Positions 28,051 to 35,703 of a stretch of 64,000 nt of DNA are shown here, piece by piece; position 1 is the first letter of the stretch, and the number at the start of each line of letters is the position of its first letter. The DNA comes from JAMHWF01 sp048500255 (lineage in GTDB: Bacteria; Pseudomonadota; Gammaproteobacteria; Burkholderiales; Burkholderiaceae_C). Below the pieces are notes generated by a model. That model did not search any database, had not been told where the DNA came from, and worked only from the letters and a program-made list of their open reading frames with translations. The translations under genes and the position numbers were made by a program. Location of the stretch: assembly GCA_048500255.1 (NCBI GenBank), contig JASNYH010000001.1, positions 1,116,001 through 1,180,000 of the forward strand. Direction: 5' to 3'.

Positions 28051-28989
28051 ATGAAGAACGTCACCTTCCGCCAGTTGCGCGTCTTCGCCGAGGTGGCGCG
28101 CCAACTCAGCTTTGCGCGGGCCGCGCAAGCGCTGCACCTCACGCCGCCGGCCGTGACGATGCAGGTCAAGGAGCTCGAGGCGCAGGTCGGGCTGCCGCTG
28201 TTCGACCGGCGCGGCCGCCAGATCGCGCTGACGACGGTGGGCGAATACGTGCTCGCCTACACGCGCCGCATCCTCGCCGTGATGAAGGACGCCGAGGACG
28301 CCGTCGCGCGCTTTCGTGGGCTGCAGGGCGGCAGCCTGACGATCGGCATGGTCAGCACGGCCGAGTACTTCGTGCCGCGTCTGCTGGCGCGCTTTCGCCG
28401 CGAGCATCCGGGCGTCGAGGTGCGCATGCGGCTGGGCAACCGCGAGCAGCTCGTCGCGCTGATGCAGCGCAACGAAGTCGATCTCGCCATCATGGGCCGC
28501 CCGCCCAAGGAGTGGGCGACGCGCGCCGAGCCCTTCGCGATGCATCCGCACGTGCTCGTGACGGCGCCCGACCATCCGTTCACGCGCCGCGAGCAGGTGC
28601 CGGCGAGCGTCGTCGGCGACGAGGGCTTCATCGTGCGCGAGGCCGGCTCGGGCACGCGCGCCGCGCTCGAGGAGTACGCCCACGAGCACCGCCTCGACCT
28701 GCGCGTCGTGATGGAGATGGAGAGCAACGAGTCGATCAAGCAGGCCGTGATGGCCGGCATGGGCGTGAGCCTGCTGTCGCTGCACACCATCGGCCTGGAG
28801 CTGCGCCAGGGCCTGATCGCCGCGCCCGAGGTCGAGGGTCTGCCCGTCGTGAGGCGCTGGCACGTCGTCAACAACCTCGCCAAGACGCTGTCGCCGCCGG
28901 CCGAGGCGCTGCGCTACTTCGTGCTCGAGCAGGGCGAGGCCGAGCTGGCCGCGCTCTTTGCCGGCCTCCAGCGAGGGCGGCCGGGCTAG
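28051..28989 (+). CDS. cbbR: LysR-type regulator CbbR
   Basis: The 312-residue protein has the LysR helix-turn-helix at residues 3-62 (FRQLRVFAEVARQLSFARAAQALHLTPPAVTMQVKEL is the family pattern) and a substrate-binding domain with RRWHVVNNL near the C-terminus, a feature shared with known CbbR proteins. CbbR activates the cbb operon in response to metabolites such as RuBP, PEP or NADPH. It is divergent from cbbL, the usual arrangement. The ATG at 28051 starts at the HTH; upstream reading is a shadow of cbbL. Confidence 0.93.
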   Translation: MKNVTFRQLRVFAEVARQLSFARAAQALHLTPPAVTMQVKELEAQVGLPLFDRRGRQIALTTVGEYVLAYTRRILAVMKDAEDAVARFRGLQGGSLTIGMVSTAEYFVPRLLARFRREHPGVEVRMRLGNREQLVALMQRNEVDLAIMGRPPKEWATRAEPFAMHPHVLVTAPDHPFTRREQVPASVVGDEGFIVREAGSGTRAALEEYAHEHRLDLRVVMEMESNESIKQAVMAGMGVSLLSLHTIGLELRQGLIAAPEVEGLPVVRRWHVVNNLAKTLSPPAEALRYFVLEQGEAELAALFAGLQRGRPG

Positions 28990-28995
28990 CAGCCC

Positions 28996-29037
28996 TTGCG
29001 TTGTGTCAAGTCGCTATTCAAGGCACCCTCCGAGAAT
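28996..29037 (+). promoter_or_regulatory. FNR/ANR-like promoter 1 (USP and DksA-like genes)
   Basis: The dyad TTGCG-TTGT-GTCAA (28996-29009) is followed after 22 nt by the -10-like GAGAAT (29032-29037). This is the geometry of a class II FNR/CRP-type promoter, with the activator site centred near -41.5. The inferred start point is about 20 nt ahead of the USP start codon. Confidence 0.6.
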
Positions 29038-29064
29038 CCCTTCGACACCCTGCGATCAATGGCC

Positions 29065-29523
29065 ATGTACCAACGCATCCTCGTGCCCGTCGACGACAGC
29101 GCCGCGTCGCAGCGCGGCCTGCGCGAGGGCATCGCGCTGGCGCGCGACCAGCGCGCGACGCTGCACTTGGTGCACGTCGTCGACTCGTTCATGCCGATGG
29201 TCGACCCGGCGTTCTGGCCCAACCTCACCGACCTCGACCGCGGTCTCAAGGAATCGGCCGCGAAGCTGCTCGCCCGCGCCGCCGACGAGGCCCGGCAGGC
29301 CGGCGTGTCGGTCGACACCGAGGTGCGCGACACGCTCGACAACCGCGCCGCGAGCACGATCGTCGCCGCGGCGCGTGACTGCGGCGCCGACCTGATCGTG
29401 ATGGGCACGCACGGCCGCCGCGGCGCCAGCCACCTGGTGCTGGGCAGCGACGCCGAGGCCGTGCTGAAGACGAGCCCCGTGCCCGTGCTGCTGGTGCGTA
29501 CACCCGAAGGGAGCCATCGATGA
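29065..29523 (+). CDS. Universal stress protein, single domain
   Basis: The 152-residue protein is a single UspA domain: RILVPVDDSAASQRGLREGIALAR at the start and the ATP-binding segment GADLIVMGTHGRRG...LVLGSDAEAVL...PVPVLLVR at the end (G-x2-G-x9-G pattern). It closely resembles the USP at 31549-31995, suggesting duplication. ATGs at 29059 and 29065 are both possible. It is behind FNR-like promoter 1 and coupled by ATGA overlap to a DksA/TraR-type gene. UspA proteins are commonly induced at low oxygen or on growth arrest. Confidence 0.88.
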   Translation: MYQRILVPVDDSAASQRGLREGIALARDQRATLHLVHVVDSFMPMVDPAFWPNLTDLDRGLKESAAKLLARAADEARQAGVSVDTEVRDTLDNRAASTIVAAARDCGADLIVMGTHGRRGASHLVLGSDAEAVLKTSPVPVLLVRTPEGSHR

Positions 29524-29906
29524 ACGACACGACTGCGCCGCGCTACGACGCGCTGGCCCGCCGGCTGGCCCAACGCCGGCAGCAGCTGCGCGACGAGATC
29601 GCCGCCAAGCGCGCGCCGGATCCGCTGCCGGCCACCGACGTGCAGGACCAGAAGGACCAGGCCGACGCGCGCAGCATGGGCGAAGTCGCCGCCGCCGAGA
29701 TCGAGCGCGACTACGACGAGCTGCGCCAGATCGATGCCGCGCTGCGCCGCATCGACAGCGGCCAGTACGGCATCTGCGTCGACTGCGGCGCGATGATCGA
29801 CACGCAACGCCTGCAGGCGCAGCCTGCCGTCGCACGCTGCACGGCGTGCCAGACGGCGCTCGAACAGCAACAGCAGCAACTGCACGCGCGCGGCGCAGCG
29901 CGCTGA
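29520..29906 (+). CDS. DksA/TraR C4-type zinc finger protein
   Basis: The 128-residue protein has an N-terminal coiled-coil region (about residues 8-75, rich in Glu, Arg, Asp, Gln) and a C4 zinc finger with cysteines at about 86, 89, 107 and 110 (CVDCG and CTAC). It is shorter than full DksA and belongs to the general TraR/DksA family, whose members reach into the secondary channel of RNA polymerase. The tip of the coiled coil has DVQDQKDQADA rather than the typical DxxDxA of DksA, so a true DksA role is uncertain. Coupled by ATGA to the upstream USP. Confidence 0.82.
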   Translation: MNDTTAPRYDALARRLAQRRQQLRDEIAAKRAPDPLPATDVQDQKDQADARSMGEVAAAEIERDYDELRQIDAALRRIDSGQYGICVDCGAMIDTQRLQAQPAVARCTACQTALEQQQQQLHARGAAR

Positions 29907-30017
29907 CGCCGGCGGCGCGTCCTGCACGACCGCAGCGCGGCACATCGCTGGATCGCGCGCGGCGGCCGCACGAACCGCCCGGCCGCATCGGGCTGACTGC
30001 GGCGCAGCATCGGCGGA

Positions 30018-30060
30018 CTTGAGCGCCGTCAAGAGCAGGGACGCGGCCGACGGCCTAGAC
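30018..30060 (+). promoter_or_regulatory. FNR/ANR-like promoter 2 (USP pair)
   Basis: TTGAG-CGCC-GTCAA (30018-30031) is followed after 23 nt by TAGACT (30055-30060), or after 22 nt by CTAGAC. The expected transcript start is about 44 nt ahead of the USP gene at 30111, which has a CCGGAGAA ribosome-binding site. Confidence 0.6.
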
Positions 30061-30110
30061 TGGCGGCCAACGGCATCCGCCGCCGCACCTCACGTTCCGG
30101 AGAACAATCC

Positions 30111-30533
30111 ATGAAGATCCTGTTGGCAGTCGACGGCAGCGAGTACAGCAAGCGCATGCTGGCCTACATCGCGGCGCACGACGAACTCGTCGGCCCGGCC
30201 AACGAGTTCACCGCAGTGACCGTCGTGCCGGCGATCCCGCCGCACGTGCAGCGCTACATCAGCCGCCAGGACCTCGAAAGCCACTACGCCGACGAAGCGA
30301 AGAAGGTGCTCGAGCCGATCGAGACCTTCGCCAGGCAGCAGGGCTGGAAGTTCAAGGCGCAGCACCAGGTCGGCTCGGCCGGCGACGTCATCGCCGACGC
30401 GGCCACCAAGGGCGGCTACGACCTGCTCGTGATGGGCTCGCACGGCCACGGCACGATCGGCAGCCTGGTGCTCGGCTCGGTGGCATCGCGCGTGCTCGCG
30501 CAGTGCAAGACGCCGGTGCTGCTGGTGCGCTGA
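30111..30533 (+). CDS. Universal stress protein, single domain
   Basis: The 140-residue UspA protein begins MKILLAVDGSEYSKRMLAYI and ends with GGYDLLVMGSHGHGTIGSLVLGSVASRVL...TPVLLVR, a complete nucleotide-binding pattern. It differs from the other short USPs here in the GSHGHG form of the loop. It stands behind FNR-like promoter 2 and is followed after 42 nt by a two-domain USP. Cytoplasmic, role in stress survival inferred from the family. Confidence 0.88.
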   Translation: MKILLAVDGSEYSKRMLAYIAAHDELVGPANEFTAVTVVPAIPPHVQRYISRQDLESHYADEAKKVLEPIETFARQQGWKFKAQHQVGSAGDVIADAATKGGYDLLVMGSHGHGTIGSLVLGSVASRVLAQCKTPVLLVR

Positions 30534-30575
30534 CGCGCGGCGACACATCATCCCCCGACGACGGAGACCCTGGCC

Positions 30576-31415
30576 ATGAATCCGATGCGATCGCTGCTCG
30601 TGCACATCGACGGCTCGACGCGCGTGGCGACGCGCCTGGCGATCGCGCGCGATCTCGCAGCGCGCCATCAGGCGACGCTGACGGCGCTGTTCGCGACGAC
30701 GCCGCCGCCCGAGACGCTGCCGTTCGCCTATGCGGCCAGTGCCGTGTCGGTCAACCTGCTGCAGGAGCTGCACACGCAGTGGCTGGCGCGCGCGCGCCAG
30801 GCCTACGACCAGGTCGTCGCGTCGGGCAGCGGCCCCATCGCCTGGGCCGAACTGGGCGGCGACCCCGTCGTGCGCGGCTTCGTCGAGCAGGCCTGGTGCG
30901 CCGACCTCGTCGTGCTCGGCCAGGCCGACCCGGCCGAGCCCACAGGCCAGGAACTGCCGCCGGGCTTCGTCGAGTCGGTGCTGCTCGACAGCGGCAAGCC
31001 GGTGCTGATCGTGCCCTACGCCGGGCGCCACGAGACGGTGGGCAACAACGTGCTCGTCGCGTGGAAAGCCTCGCGCGAGTCGGCGCGCGCGCTGGCCTCG
31101 TCGATCCCGCTGCTGCGCGACGCGGCGCAGGTGCACGTGGCCGAATGGCGCGAGAAGACGCCGCCGCGCGCCTCGGGCGAGGCGCTCGATGTCGAGCGCT
31201 ACCTCAGGCTGCACGGCGTGCAGCCGACGATGCACCGCTACCACGACGAGCCTGCCGAGGTCGGCGAGATGCTGCTGTCGATGGCCGCCGACGTCGGCGC
31301 CGACCTGCTCGTGATGGGCTGCTATGGCCACAGCCGCACGCGCGAGCTGGTGCTCGGCGGCGTCACGCGCACCGTGCTGCGCACGATGACGGTGCCGGTG
31401 CTCATGAGCCACTGA
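30576..31415 (+). CDS. Universal stress protein, two domains
   Basis: The 279-residue protein has two UspA domains. The first (1-148) has lost the canonical glycine loop and keeps CADLVVLGQAD; the second (about 155-279) ends with GADLLVMGCYGHSRTRELVLGGVTRTVLRTMTVPVLMSH, a complete ATP-binding pattern. It is a close relative of the gene at 32156-33001, with the same PYAG linker and MTVPVLMSH end. It probably belongs to the transcript from FNR-like promoter 2. Confidence 0.87.
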   Translation: MNPMRSLLVHIDGSTRVATRLAIARDLAARHQATLTALFATTPPPETLPFAYAASAVSVNLLQELHTQWLARARQAYDQVVASGSGPIAWAELGGDPVVRGFVEQAWCADLVVLGQADPAEPTGQELPPGFVESVLLDSGKPVLIVPYAGRHETVGNNVLVAWKASRESARALASSIPLLRDAAQVHVAEWREKTPPRASGEALDVERYLRLHGVQPTMHRYHDEPAEVGEMLLSMAADVGADLLVMGCYGHSRTRELVLGGVTRTVLRTMTVPVLMSH

Positions 31416-31441
31416 CCCCCGGCAGACTCCCCGGCGCGCGC

Positions 31442-31483
31442 TTGCGCTGCGTCAACGCGGCGCGCGCTCGCGGTCCGAACAAT
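31442..31483 (+). promoter_or_regulatory. FNR/ANR-like promoter 3 (USP gene)
   Basis: TTGCG-CTGC-GTCAA (31442-31455) is followed after exactly 22 nt by AACAAT (31478-31483). The half-sites are identical to those of promoter 1. Expected start of transcription is about 59 nt ahead of the USP gene at 31549. Confidence 0.6.
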
Positions 31484-31548
31484 CCCCGCACGGCAATGCG
31501 CACCGCGCAGCGCCCGTTCGTTCGGTCGTTCGGTTCTGGGAGGCGACG

Positions 31549-31995
31549 ATGTACCAGCGGATCCTGGCGCCGGTCGACGGCAGCGAAGTCTCGCGCCGCG
31601 GCCTCGACGAAGCCGTGCGCCTGGCGCACGATCAGGGCGCGCAGCTGCGCCTTCTGCACGTGCTCGACGCGTCGCTCGCGATGATCGACCCCAGCGCCTT
31701 CCTCGCCTACGACGAGCTGATGAGCGCCTGGCGCGCCGCCGGCGAGCGCGTGCTCGACGAGGCGCGGCGCGCCGCGTCGGCGGTCGGCGTCGACACCGAG
31801 ACGGTGCTGCGCGAGACGACCGACCGGCGCATCGCGCCCGTCGTCGTCGCCGAGGCGGCGCAGTGGAACGCCGACCTGATCGTGATGGGCACGCACGGCC
31901 GCCGCGGCGTCAACCACCTCGTGCTCGGCAGCGACGCCGAGCTCGTGCTGCGCATGAGCCGCGTGCCGGTGCTGCTGGTCCGCGGCGCGACATGA
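31549..31995 (+). CDS. Universal stress protein, single domain
   Basis: The 148-residue protein is a UspA domain with MYQRILAPVDGSEVSRRGLDEAVRLAH at the start and NADLIVMGTHGRRG...LVLGSDAELVL...VPVLLVR at the end. It is the close paralogue of the USP at 29065 and stands behind the same type of promoter. The ATG has a GGGAGG site. The stop codon is the first part of dispersed repeat A copy 2, so transcription may end or be modulated there before the next USP gene. Confidence 0.88.
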   Translation: MYQRILAPVDGSEVSRRGLDEAVRLAHDQGAQLRLLHVLDASLAMIDPSAFLAYDELMSAWRAAGERVLDEARRAASAVGVDTETVLRETTDRRIAPVVVAEAAQWNADLIVMGTHGRRGVNHLVLGSDAELVLRMSRVPVLLVRGAT

Positions 31996-32118
31996 CGACA
32001 CCCCGCTCGCCGGACCGGCGAGCGACCCTCCGAGAGGGTGCGGGCCTTGCTTGGGAGCGGCCCGGCGCGGCGGCCCGCGCGACGACACCACGCTCGCCGG
32101 GACCGGCGAGCGACCCGG
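31991..32118 (+). repeat. Dispersed repeat A, copy 2 (between USP genes)
   Basis: Starts CATGACGACACCCCGCTCG and aligns with 20183-20318. It holds the perfect hairpin GCTCGCCG-GAC-CGGCGAGC (32005-32023) and a second, near-identical unit at about 32081-32114, so the element is itself a pair of palindromic units around GAGAGGGTGCGGGCCTTGC. Located between two USP genes; could act as a processing or termination site. Confidence 0.75.
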
Positions 32119-32155
32119 CACCACCTGAACCGACGATTTGCAGAAGGAGCGTTCC

Positions 32156-33001
32156 ATGATCTACCGCAGCCTGCTCGTCCACCTCGACCGCACGCCGCAC
32201 AGCGACGCGCGCGCCGACCTTGCGATCGCCCTGGCCAAGGCGCGCGACGGCCATGTCGTCGGCCTCGCGCCCACCGGCTGGATCGAGATGCCGGTGCAGG
32301 TCGGCCGCACGCTGGTCGGCGACATCGACGTGATGGCCGGCGCCTGGGAGGCGATGCAGCGCCACGCCGCCGACGCGGCGGCACAGTTCGCCGAGCGCTG
32401 CCGCGCGCAGGGCCTGAAGTCGTTCGAGGCCCACGTCGACGAGGCCGACGCCGCAGCGTCGATGATCCGCCACGGCCACTGCAGCGACCTGGTACTGATC
32501 GGCCAGCCCGACCCGGGGCTGCCGTCGCACGCCGCAGCGCAGTCGTTCGCCGAGCAGGTCGTGCTCTACAGCGCGCGCCCCGTGCTGTGCGTGCCCTACG
32601 CCGGCCAGCACACGCAGGTGGGCAAGCGCGTGCTCGTCGCCTGGGACGACAGCCGCGAGGCGGCGCGCGCCGTCGCCGACGCGCTGCCGCTGCTGACACA
32701 GGCCGACGAGGTGCACCTGACGAGCTTCTGCGCACCCGGCGCCGACGCCGCGCGCAAGGATCCGGCCGGCCTCGATCCGGTCCGCCAGTGGCTGGTGTGG
32801 CACGGCGTCGAGACCAAGCCGCACATCGACGTCACGGAGCTGCCGGTCGGCGATGCGCTGCTGTCACGCGCCGCCGACCTCGCCGTCGACCTGATCGTGA
32901 TGGGCGCCTGGGGCCACTCGCGCTGGGCCGAGCGCGTGCTCGGCGGCGCCACGCGCACGCTGCTCGAGCACATGACCGTGCCCGTGCTGATGTCGCACTG
33001 A
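32156..33001 (+). CDS. Universal stress protein, two domains
   Basis: The 281-residue protein is a two-domain USP related to 30576-31415. The first domain has a degenerate loop (CSDLVLIGQPD); the second ends with VDLIVMGAWGHSRWAERVLGGATRTLLEHMTVPVLMSH, a full nucleotide-binding motif. The ATG at 32156 has an AAGGAG site. It is the last of five USP genes and follows repeat A; no FNR-like site of its own was found, so it may depend on read-through from promoter 3. Confidence 0.87.
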   Translation: MIYRSLLVHLDRTPHSDARADLAIALAKARDGHVVGLAPTGWIEMPVQVGRTLVGDIDVMAGAWEAMQRHAADAAAQFAERCRAQGLKSFEAHVDEADAAASMIRHGHCSDLVLIGQPDPGLPSHAAAQSFAEQVVLYSARPVLCVPYAGQHTQVGKRVLVAWDDSREAARAVADALPLLTQADEVHLTSFCAPGADAARKDPAGLDPVRQWLVWHGVETKPHIDVTELPVGDALLSRAADLAVDLIVMGAWGHSRWAERVLGGATRTLLEHMTVPVLMSH

Positions 33002-33005
33002 CAGG

Positions 33006-33093
33006 CAACCCCCCGTAGCGCCTTCGGCGCTCCTCCAAGGGGGGCGCAACCGGCGGACCGGCAGAGCCGGATCCGCGGTTGCCGCTGGATGGA
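33006..33093 (+). repeat. Dispersed palindromic repeat B, copy 2
   Basis: Begins AACCCCCCGTAGCGCCTTCG, contains the hairpin AGCGCC-TTC-GGCGCT and the outer arms CCCCCC/GGGGGG, and continues with GGACCGGCAGAGCCGGATCC. It matches the inverted sequence at 16326-16413. Here it is in the intergenic space after the last USP gene, where its G/C arms could serve as a transcription terminator. Confidence 0.75.
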
Positions 33094-33118
33094 CCGCAGC
33101 GTCACGCTGCGGCAACCG
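33077..33118. terminator. Nested hairpin between convergent genes
   Basis: Outer arms GGTTGCCGC and GCGGCAACC enclose an inner perfect stem CCGCAGCG-TCA-CGCTGCGG. It partly overlaps the end of repeat B and separates the USP genes from the convergent hemerythrin gene; a bidirectional terminator is likely, although there is no T-run. Confidence 0.5.
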
Positions 33119-33120
33119 TA

Positions 33121-33672
33121 TCACGGACCCCGCAGAGCGGTGGCCAAGGCCTGGAGCGCGGCGCGCGGCATCTCGCGCGGCGGCGCCTCGTCGGCGTCGT
33201 CGGTCAGCGCCGACGCGATGCGCGTCCAGTCGTCGGCGTCGAGCAGGCGGCGCGCCAGTTCATACAGCAATTCTTCCTCGGCGCGCATCAGTCGCAGCAT
33301 CACGCCGCGGTAGTGCGGCAGCGTGTCGGCCAGCGCGGTGCGCGCCTCGCGCGACCCCGACTCGGCGGCACCGAGCAGGTTGAAGGCGTGGGCCAGTTCC
33401 TCGTCGCAACCTTCGCGCACTTGCTGCAGCGATTGCAGCAGCCGGTCGGCCTCGGTCGACTTGCGGTGCAGCATCTCGATCAGCAGCGCCGTCTCGCGCG
33501 CGCCGTGGCCGTGGTGGTCGAACTCGTCGACGAACTCCATCAGCAGGCGCACGCGCGCCAGCGGCAGTGCGCCGGCACCCTCGTCGGCGAGTTCGGCCAG
33601 CGTGGCCAGCGCCTGCCGCACCACGGAGTGCTCCGTCTTCAGGACCTCGAAGACTTGCTGTGCGCTCGACAT
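33121..33672 (-). CDS. Hemerythrin HHE-type protein
   Basis: The 183-residue helical protein has hemerythrin-like metal-ligand spacing: His15 (TEHSVV), FDHHGHGARETALL (His53/54/56 and Glu60), ELAHAF (His95) and LPHYRGVMLRLMRAEEELLYEL near residue 120-137. The histidine expected directly before the EE pair is not evident (LMRAEEE), so one iron ligand may be changed. Hemerythrins bind O2, NO or iron. The ATG has a strong GGAGG site and lies 34 nt inside the end of the ligase gene. It is the last gene of an E1/lipoyl operon with an FNR-like promoter, which fits an oxygen- or NO-related role. Confidence 0.72.
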   Translation of the reverse strand: MSSAQQVFEVLKTEHSVVRQALATLAELADEGAGALPLARVRLLMEFVDEFDHHGHGARETALLIEMLHRKSTEADRLLQSLQQVREGCDEELAHAFNLLGAAESGSREARTALADTLPHYRGVMLRLMRAEEELLYELARRLLDADDWTRIASALTDDADEAPPREMPRAALQALATALRGP

Positions 33673-34397
33673 CTCGCACCTCCTGCGCCGCCACTGCTGG
33701 CGATCATTCTGGCCTCGGCCGATATCCCTGATGGGAGCCGGTCCTTGATCGTCGCCAGCAAACCACTTGCCCACGCGTCGGCGTCGGGCGGGCTGCCGAG
33801 CAGTTCGGCGGCCGACACGGTGGCGCCGGCCAGTGCCGCCGCCTCGCCGACCGGCCGGCCGAGCGCGCCGGCGAGCAGCGCCCACGGCGTCTCGTCGATC
33901 AGCACGCCGACCGACAGCAGCACGGCGTGGCGGCGCCGCGCCTGCGCCAGCCCGACGACCTTGCGCCCCGCGACCATCACTTCCCACGGCCCGCGCCCGG
34001 CGAAGCAGGCCCAGTGCGCGATGGTCGGCCCGCCGCGCTGCGCCTGCGCCTGTGCGACGCCGCCGTCGCGCAGCCAGCCGGCGCAGGCCTCGCCGAGCCA
34101 GCGAAAGCTCTCGACGATGCCGTCGACGGCCAACGGGTGGCTCGCCGGCAGCACGACGCCCACACCGAGCATCCACGGCCCGACGAGCACGGCGCCGCCG
34201 CCGCTGGCGCGCACTTCGACGGGCAGCGCCGCCTTCGTCGTGGCCAGCGCGCGCTGGCCGCAGCCGAGCACGACGGCCGGCTCGCGATAGCGCCAGACGC
34301 GCAGCCGCGCGTACTCGACGGCGCCGGCGAGCGCGTCGCGCGTCCAGCGCTGCTCGTCGGCGGCGCTGGCGTGCTCGAGCGCGGCATCGACATGCAT
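33639..34397 (-). CDS. Lipoate-protein ligase A-like protein
   Basis: The 252-residue protein resembles the catalytic domain of lipoate/octanoate ligases: VVLGCGQRALATTK, then RASGGGAVLVGPWMLGVGVV (the RxSGGGAV substrate loop) and AGRKVVGLAQARRRHAVL with the expected lysine. Such enzymes attach lipoate or octanoate to a lysine of a lipoyl domain. The preceding gene encodes exactly such a domain, and the two share one base (TGATG overlap), so a dedicated ligase-substrate pair is likely. There is no C-terminal LplA accessory domain. Confidence 0.75.
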   Translation of the reverse strand: MHVDAALEHASAADEQRWTRDALAGAVEYARLRVWRYREPAVVLGCGQRALATTKAALPVEVRASGGGAVLVGPWMLGVGVVLPASHPLAVDGIVESFRWLGEACAGWLRDGGVAQAQAQRGGPTIAHWACFAGRGPWEVMVAGRKVVGLAQARRRHAVLLSVGVLIDETPWALLAGALGRPVGEAAALAGATVSAAELLGSPPDADAWASGLLATIKDRLPSGISAEARMIASSGGAGGARCRAHSKSSRS

Positions 34398-34657
34398 CAG
34401 CCCGCCGCCCGCAGCATCGCCAGCGGCTGGCCGCGCGCGAAGGTCTCGCCGGCCGGCACGAGGACGGAATCGACGACGCCGGTCGCCGGCGCCTCGACGT
34501 CGACGTTCGTCTTGACGAGCACGACGCGCACCAGCGGCTGGCCGGCCGCGACGCGCGTGCCGGCCTCGACGAGCCAGCAGTCGACCAGCGCCTCGGCGCC
34601 GGCGTCGACGCCCTCCCAGCGGGAGGCCGGCAAGGTCACGGGCAGCACGTCGCTCAT
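34397..34657 (-). CDS. Stand-alone lipoyl-domain carrier protein
   Basis: The 86-residue protein is a single biotinyl/lipoyl fold. The sequence PLVRVVLVKTNVDVEAPATGVV places Lys49 at the hairpin position that is lipoylated in E2 proteins, although the usual ETDKA context is replaced by VKTN. No catalytic E2 acyltransferase or peripheral-subunit-binding domain follows. It overlaps the E1 beta gene by ATGA and the ligase gene by one base. It would accept the acyl group from the E1 pair; the next step is not encoded here. Confidence 0.75.
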   Translation of the reverse strand: MSDVLPVTLPASRWEGVDAGAEALVDCWLVEAGTRVAAGQPLVRVVLVKTNVDVEAPATGVVDSVLVPAGETFARGQPLAMLRAAG

Positions 34658-35682
34658 GCCGCGACACGCCGGTCGACCATGACGCGGCACGCCTCGGCGA
34701 TGCGCTCGACCGACGGGATGACGTGCTCCTCGAGCGGCCGGCTGTACGGGATCGGCACGCCGGGCACGCCCAGGCGCCGGATCGGCGACTTCAGCCGCAC
34801 GCGGTCGAGGCGCTCGCCGATCACGGCGGCGATCTCGCCGGTCAGGCCGAAGTTCAGGTAGTCCTCGTCGGCGACGAGCAGCCGTCCCGTCTTCGCCACC
34901 GAGTCGACGACGGTGTCGACGTCCAGCGGCACCAGCGTGCGCAGGTCGATCACCTCGGCGTCGATGCCCTGCGCCTTCAACTGCTCGGCGGCCAGCAGCG
35001 ACTTGTGCACCATCTGGCTCAGCGAGACGATCGTCAGGTCGCGGCCCGGCCGCACGACGGCGGCCTTGCCGAACGGCAGCGCGTAGGCCTCCTCGGGCAC
35101 CGCCGTCGTCGCTCCTTCGAAGTAGCGCATCCACGGCAGGCCCATGATGCCCTTGTGGAAGAAGTACATCACCGGGCTGTCGTCGCGGATCGCCTGGATC
35201 ATCAGGCCCTTGGCGTCGTAGGCGTTGGACGGCACGACGACCTTGAGGCCCGGCACGTGGGCGAACACGGAGTACAGGCACTGCGAGTGCTGCGCCGCAT
35301 CGCCGTAGCCGCCGCCGATCGCCGTCATCAGCACGACGGGCAGCTCGAGCGCGCCGCCCGACATGTAGATGTTCTTGGCCAGGTGGTTGTAGATCTGGTC
35401 CATGCACACGCCGAAGAAGTCGACGAACATCAGCTCGACGACCGGCCGCATGCCTTCGGCGGCGGCGCCGGTCGCCGCGCCGATGAAGGCGGTCTCGGAG
35501 ATCGGCGTGTCCGTCACGCGCTCGGGCCCGAAGCGCTCGAGCAGGCCGCCCGTCGCGCCGAAGATGCCGCCGTAGCGGCCGATGTCCTCGCCCATCGCGA
35601 AGACGTTCGCGTCGCGCTCCATCTCCTGGCCGATCGCCTCGGAGATCGCCTGCGCCATCGTGAGATTGCGGTTGCTTGCCAT
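34654..35682 (-). CDS. 2-oxoacid dehydrogenase E1 component, beta subunit
   Basis: The 342-residue protein matches the beta chain of pyruvate/acetoin/branched-chain E1: MAQAISEAIGQEMERDANVF, GEDIGRYGGIFGATGGL, DTPISETAFIGAATGAA and the C-terminal DEDYLNFGLTGEIAAVI. With E1 alpha it binds thiamine diphosphate and decarboxylates a 2-oxoacid, transferring the acyl group to lipoate. The substrate (pyruvate or acetoin is most likely from overall similarity) cannot be set from sequence alone. It follows E1 alpha by 21 nt. Confidence 0.88.
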   Translation of the reverse strand: MASNRNLTMAQAISEAIGQEMERDANVFAMGEDIGRYGGIFGATGGLLERFGPERVTDTPISETAFIGAATGAAAEGMRPVVELMFVDFFGVCMDQIYNHLAKNIYMSGGALELPVVLMTAIGGGYGDAAQHSQCLYSVFAHVPGLKVVVPSNAYDAKGLMIQAIRDDSPVMYFFHKGIMGLPWMRYFEGATTAVPEEAYALPFGKAAVVRPGRDLTIVSLSQMVHKSLLAAEQLKAQGIDAEVIDLRTLVPLDVDTVVDSVAKTGRLLVADEDYLNFGLTGEIAAVIGERLDRVRLKSPIRRLGVPGVPIPYSRPLEEHVIPSVERIAEACRVMVDRRVAA

Positions 35683-35703
35683 GGCTCGCCTCCTTGACCG
35701 CCG

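Noticed and set aside
31991..32118. Repeat A copy 2 as an attachment site or integron element
   Set aside because: No integrase or cassette structure is nearby, and the second copy lies inside cbbT; a small palindromic repeat family explains both better.
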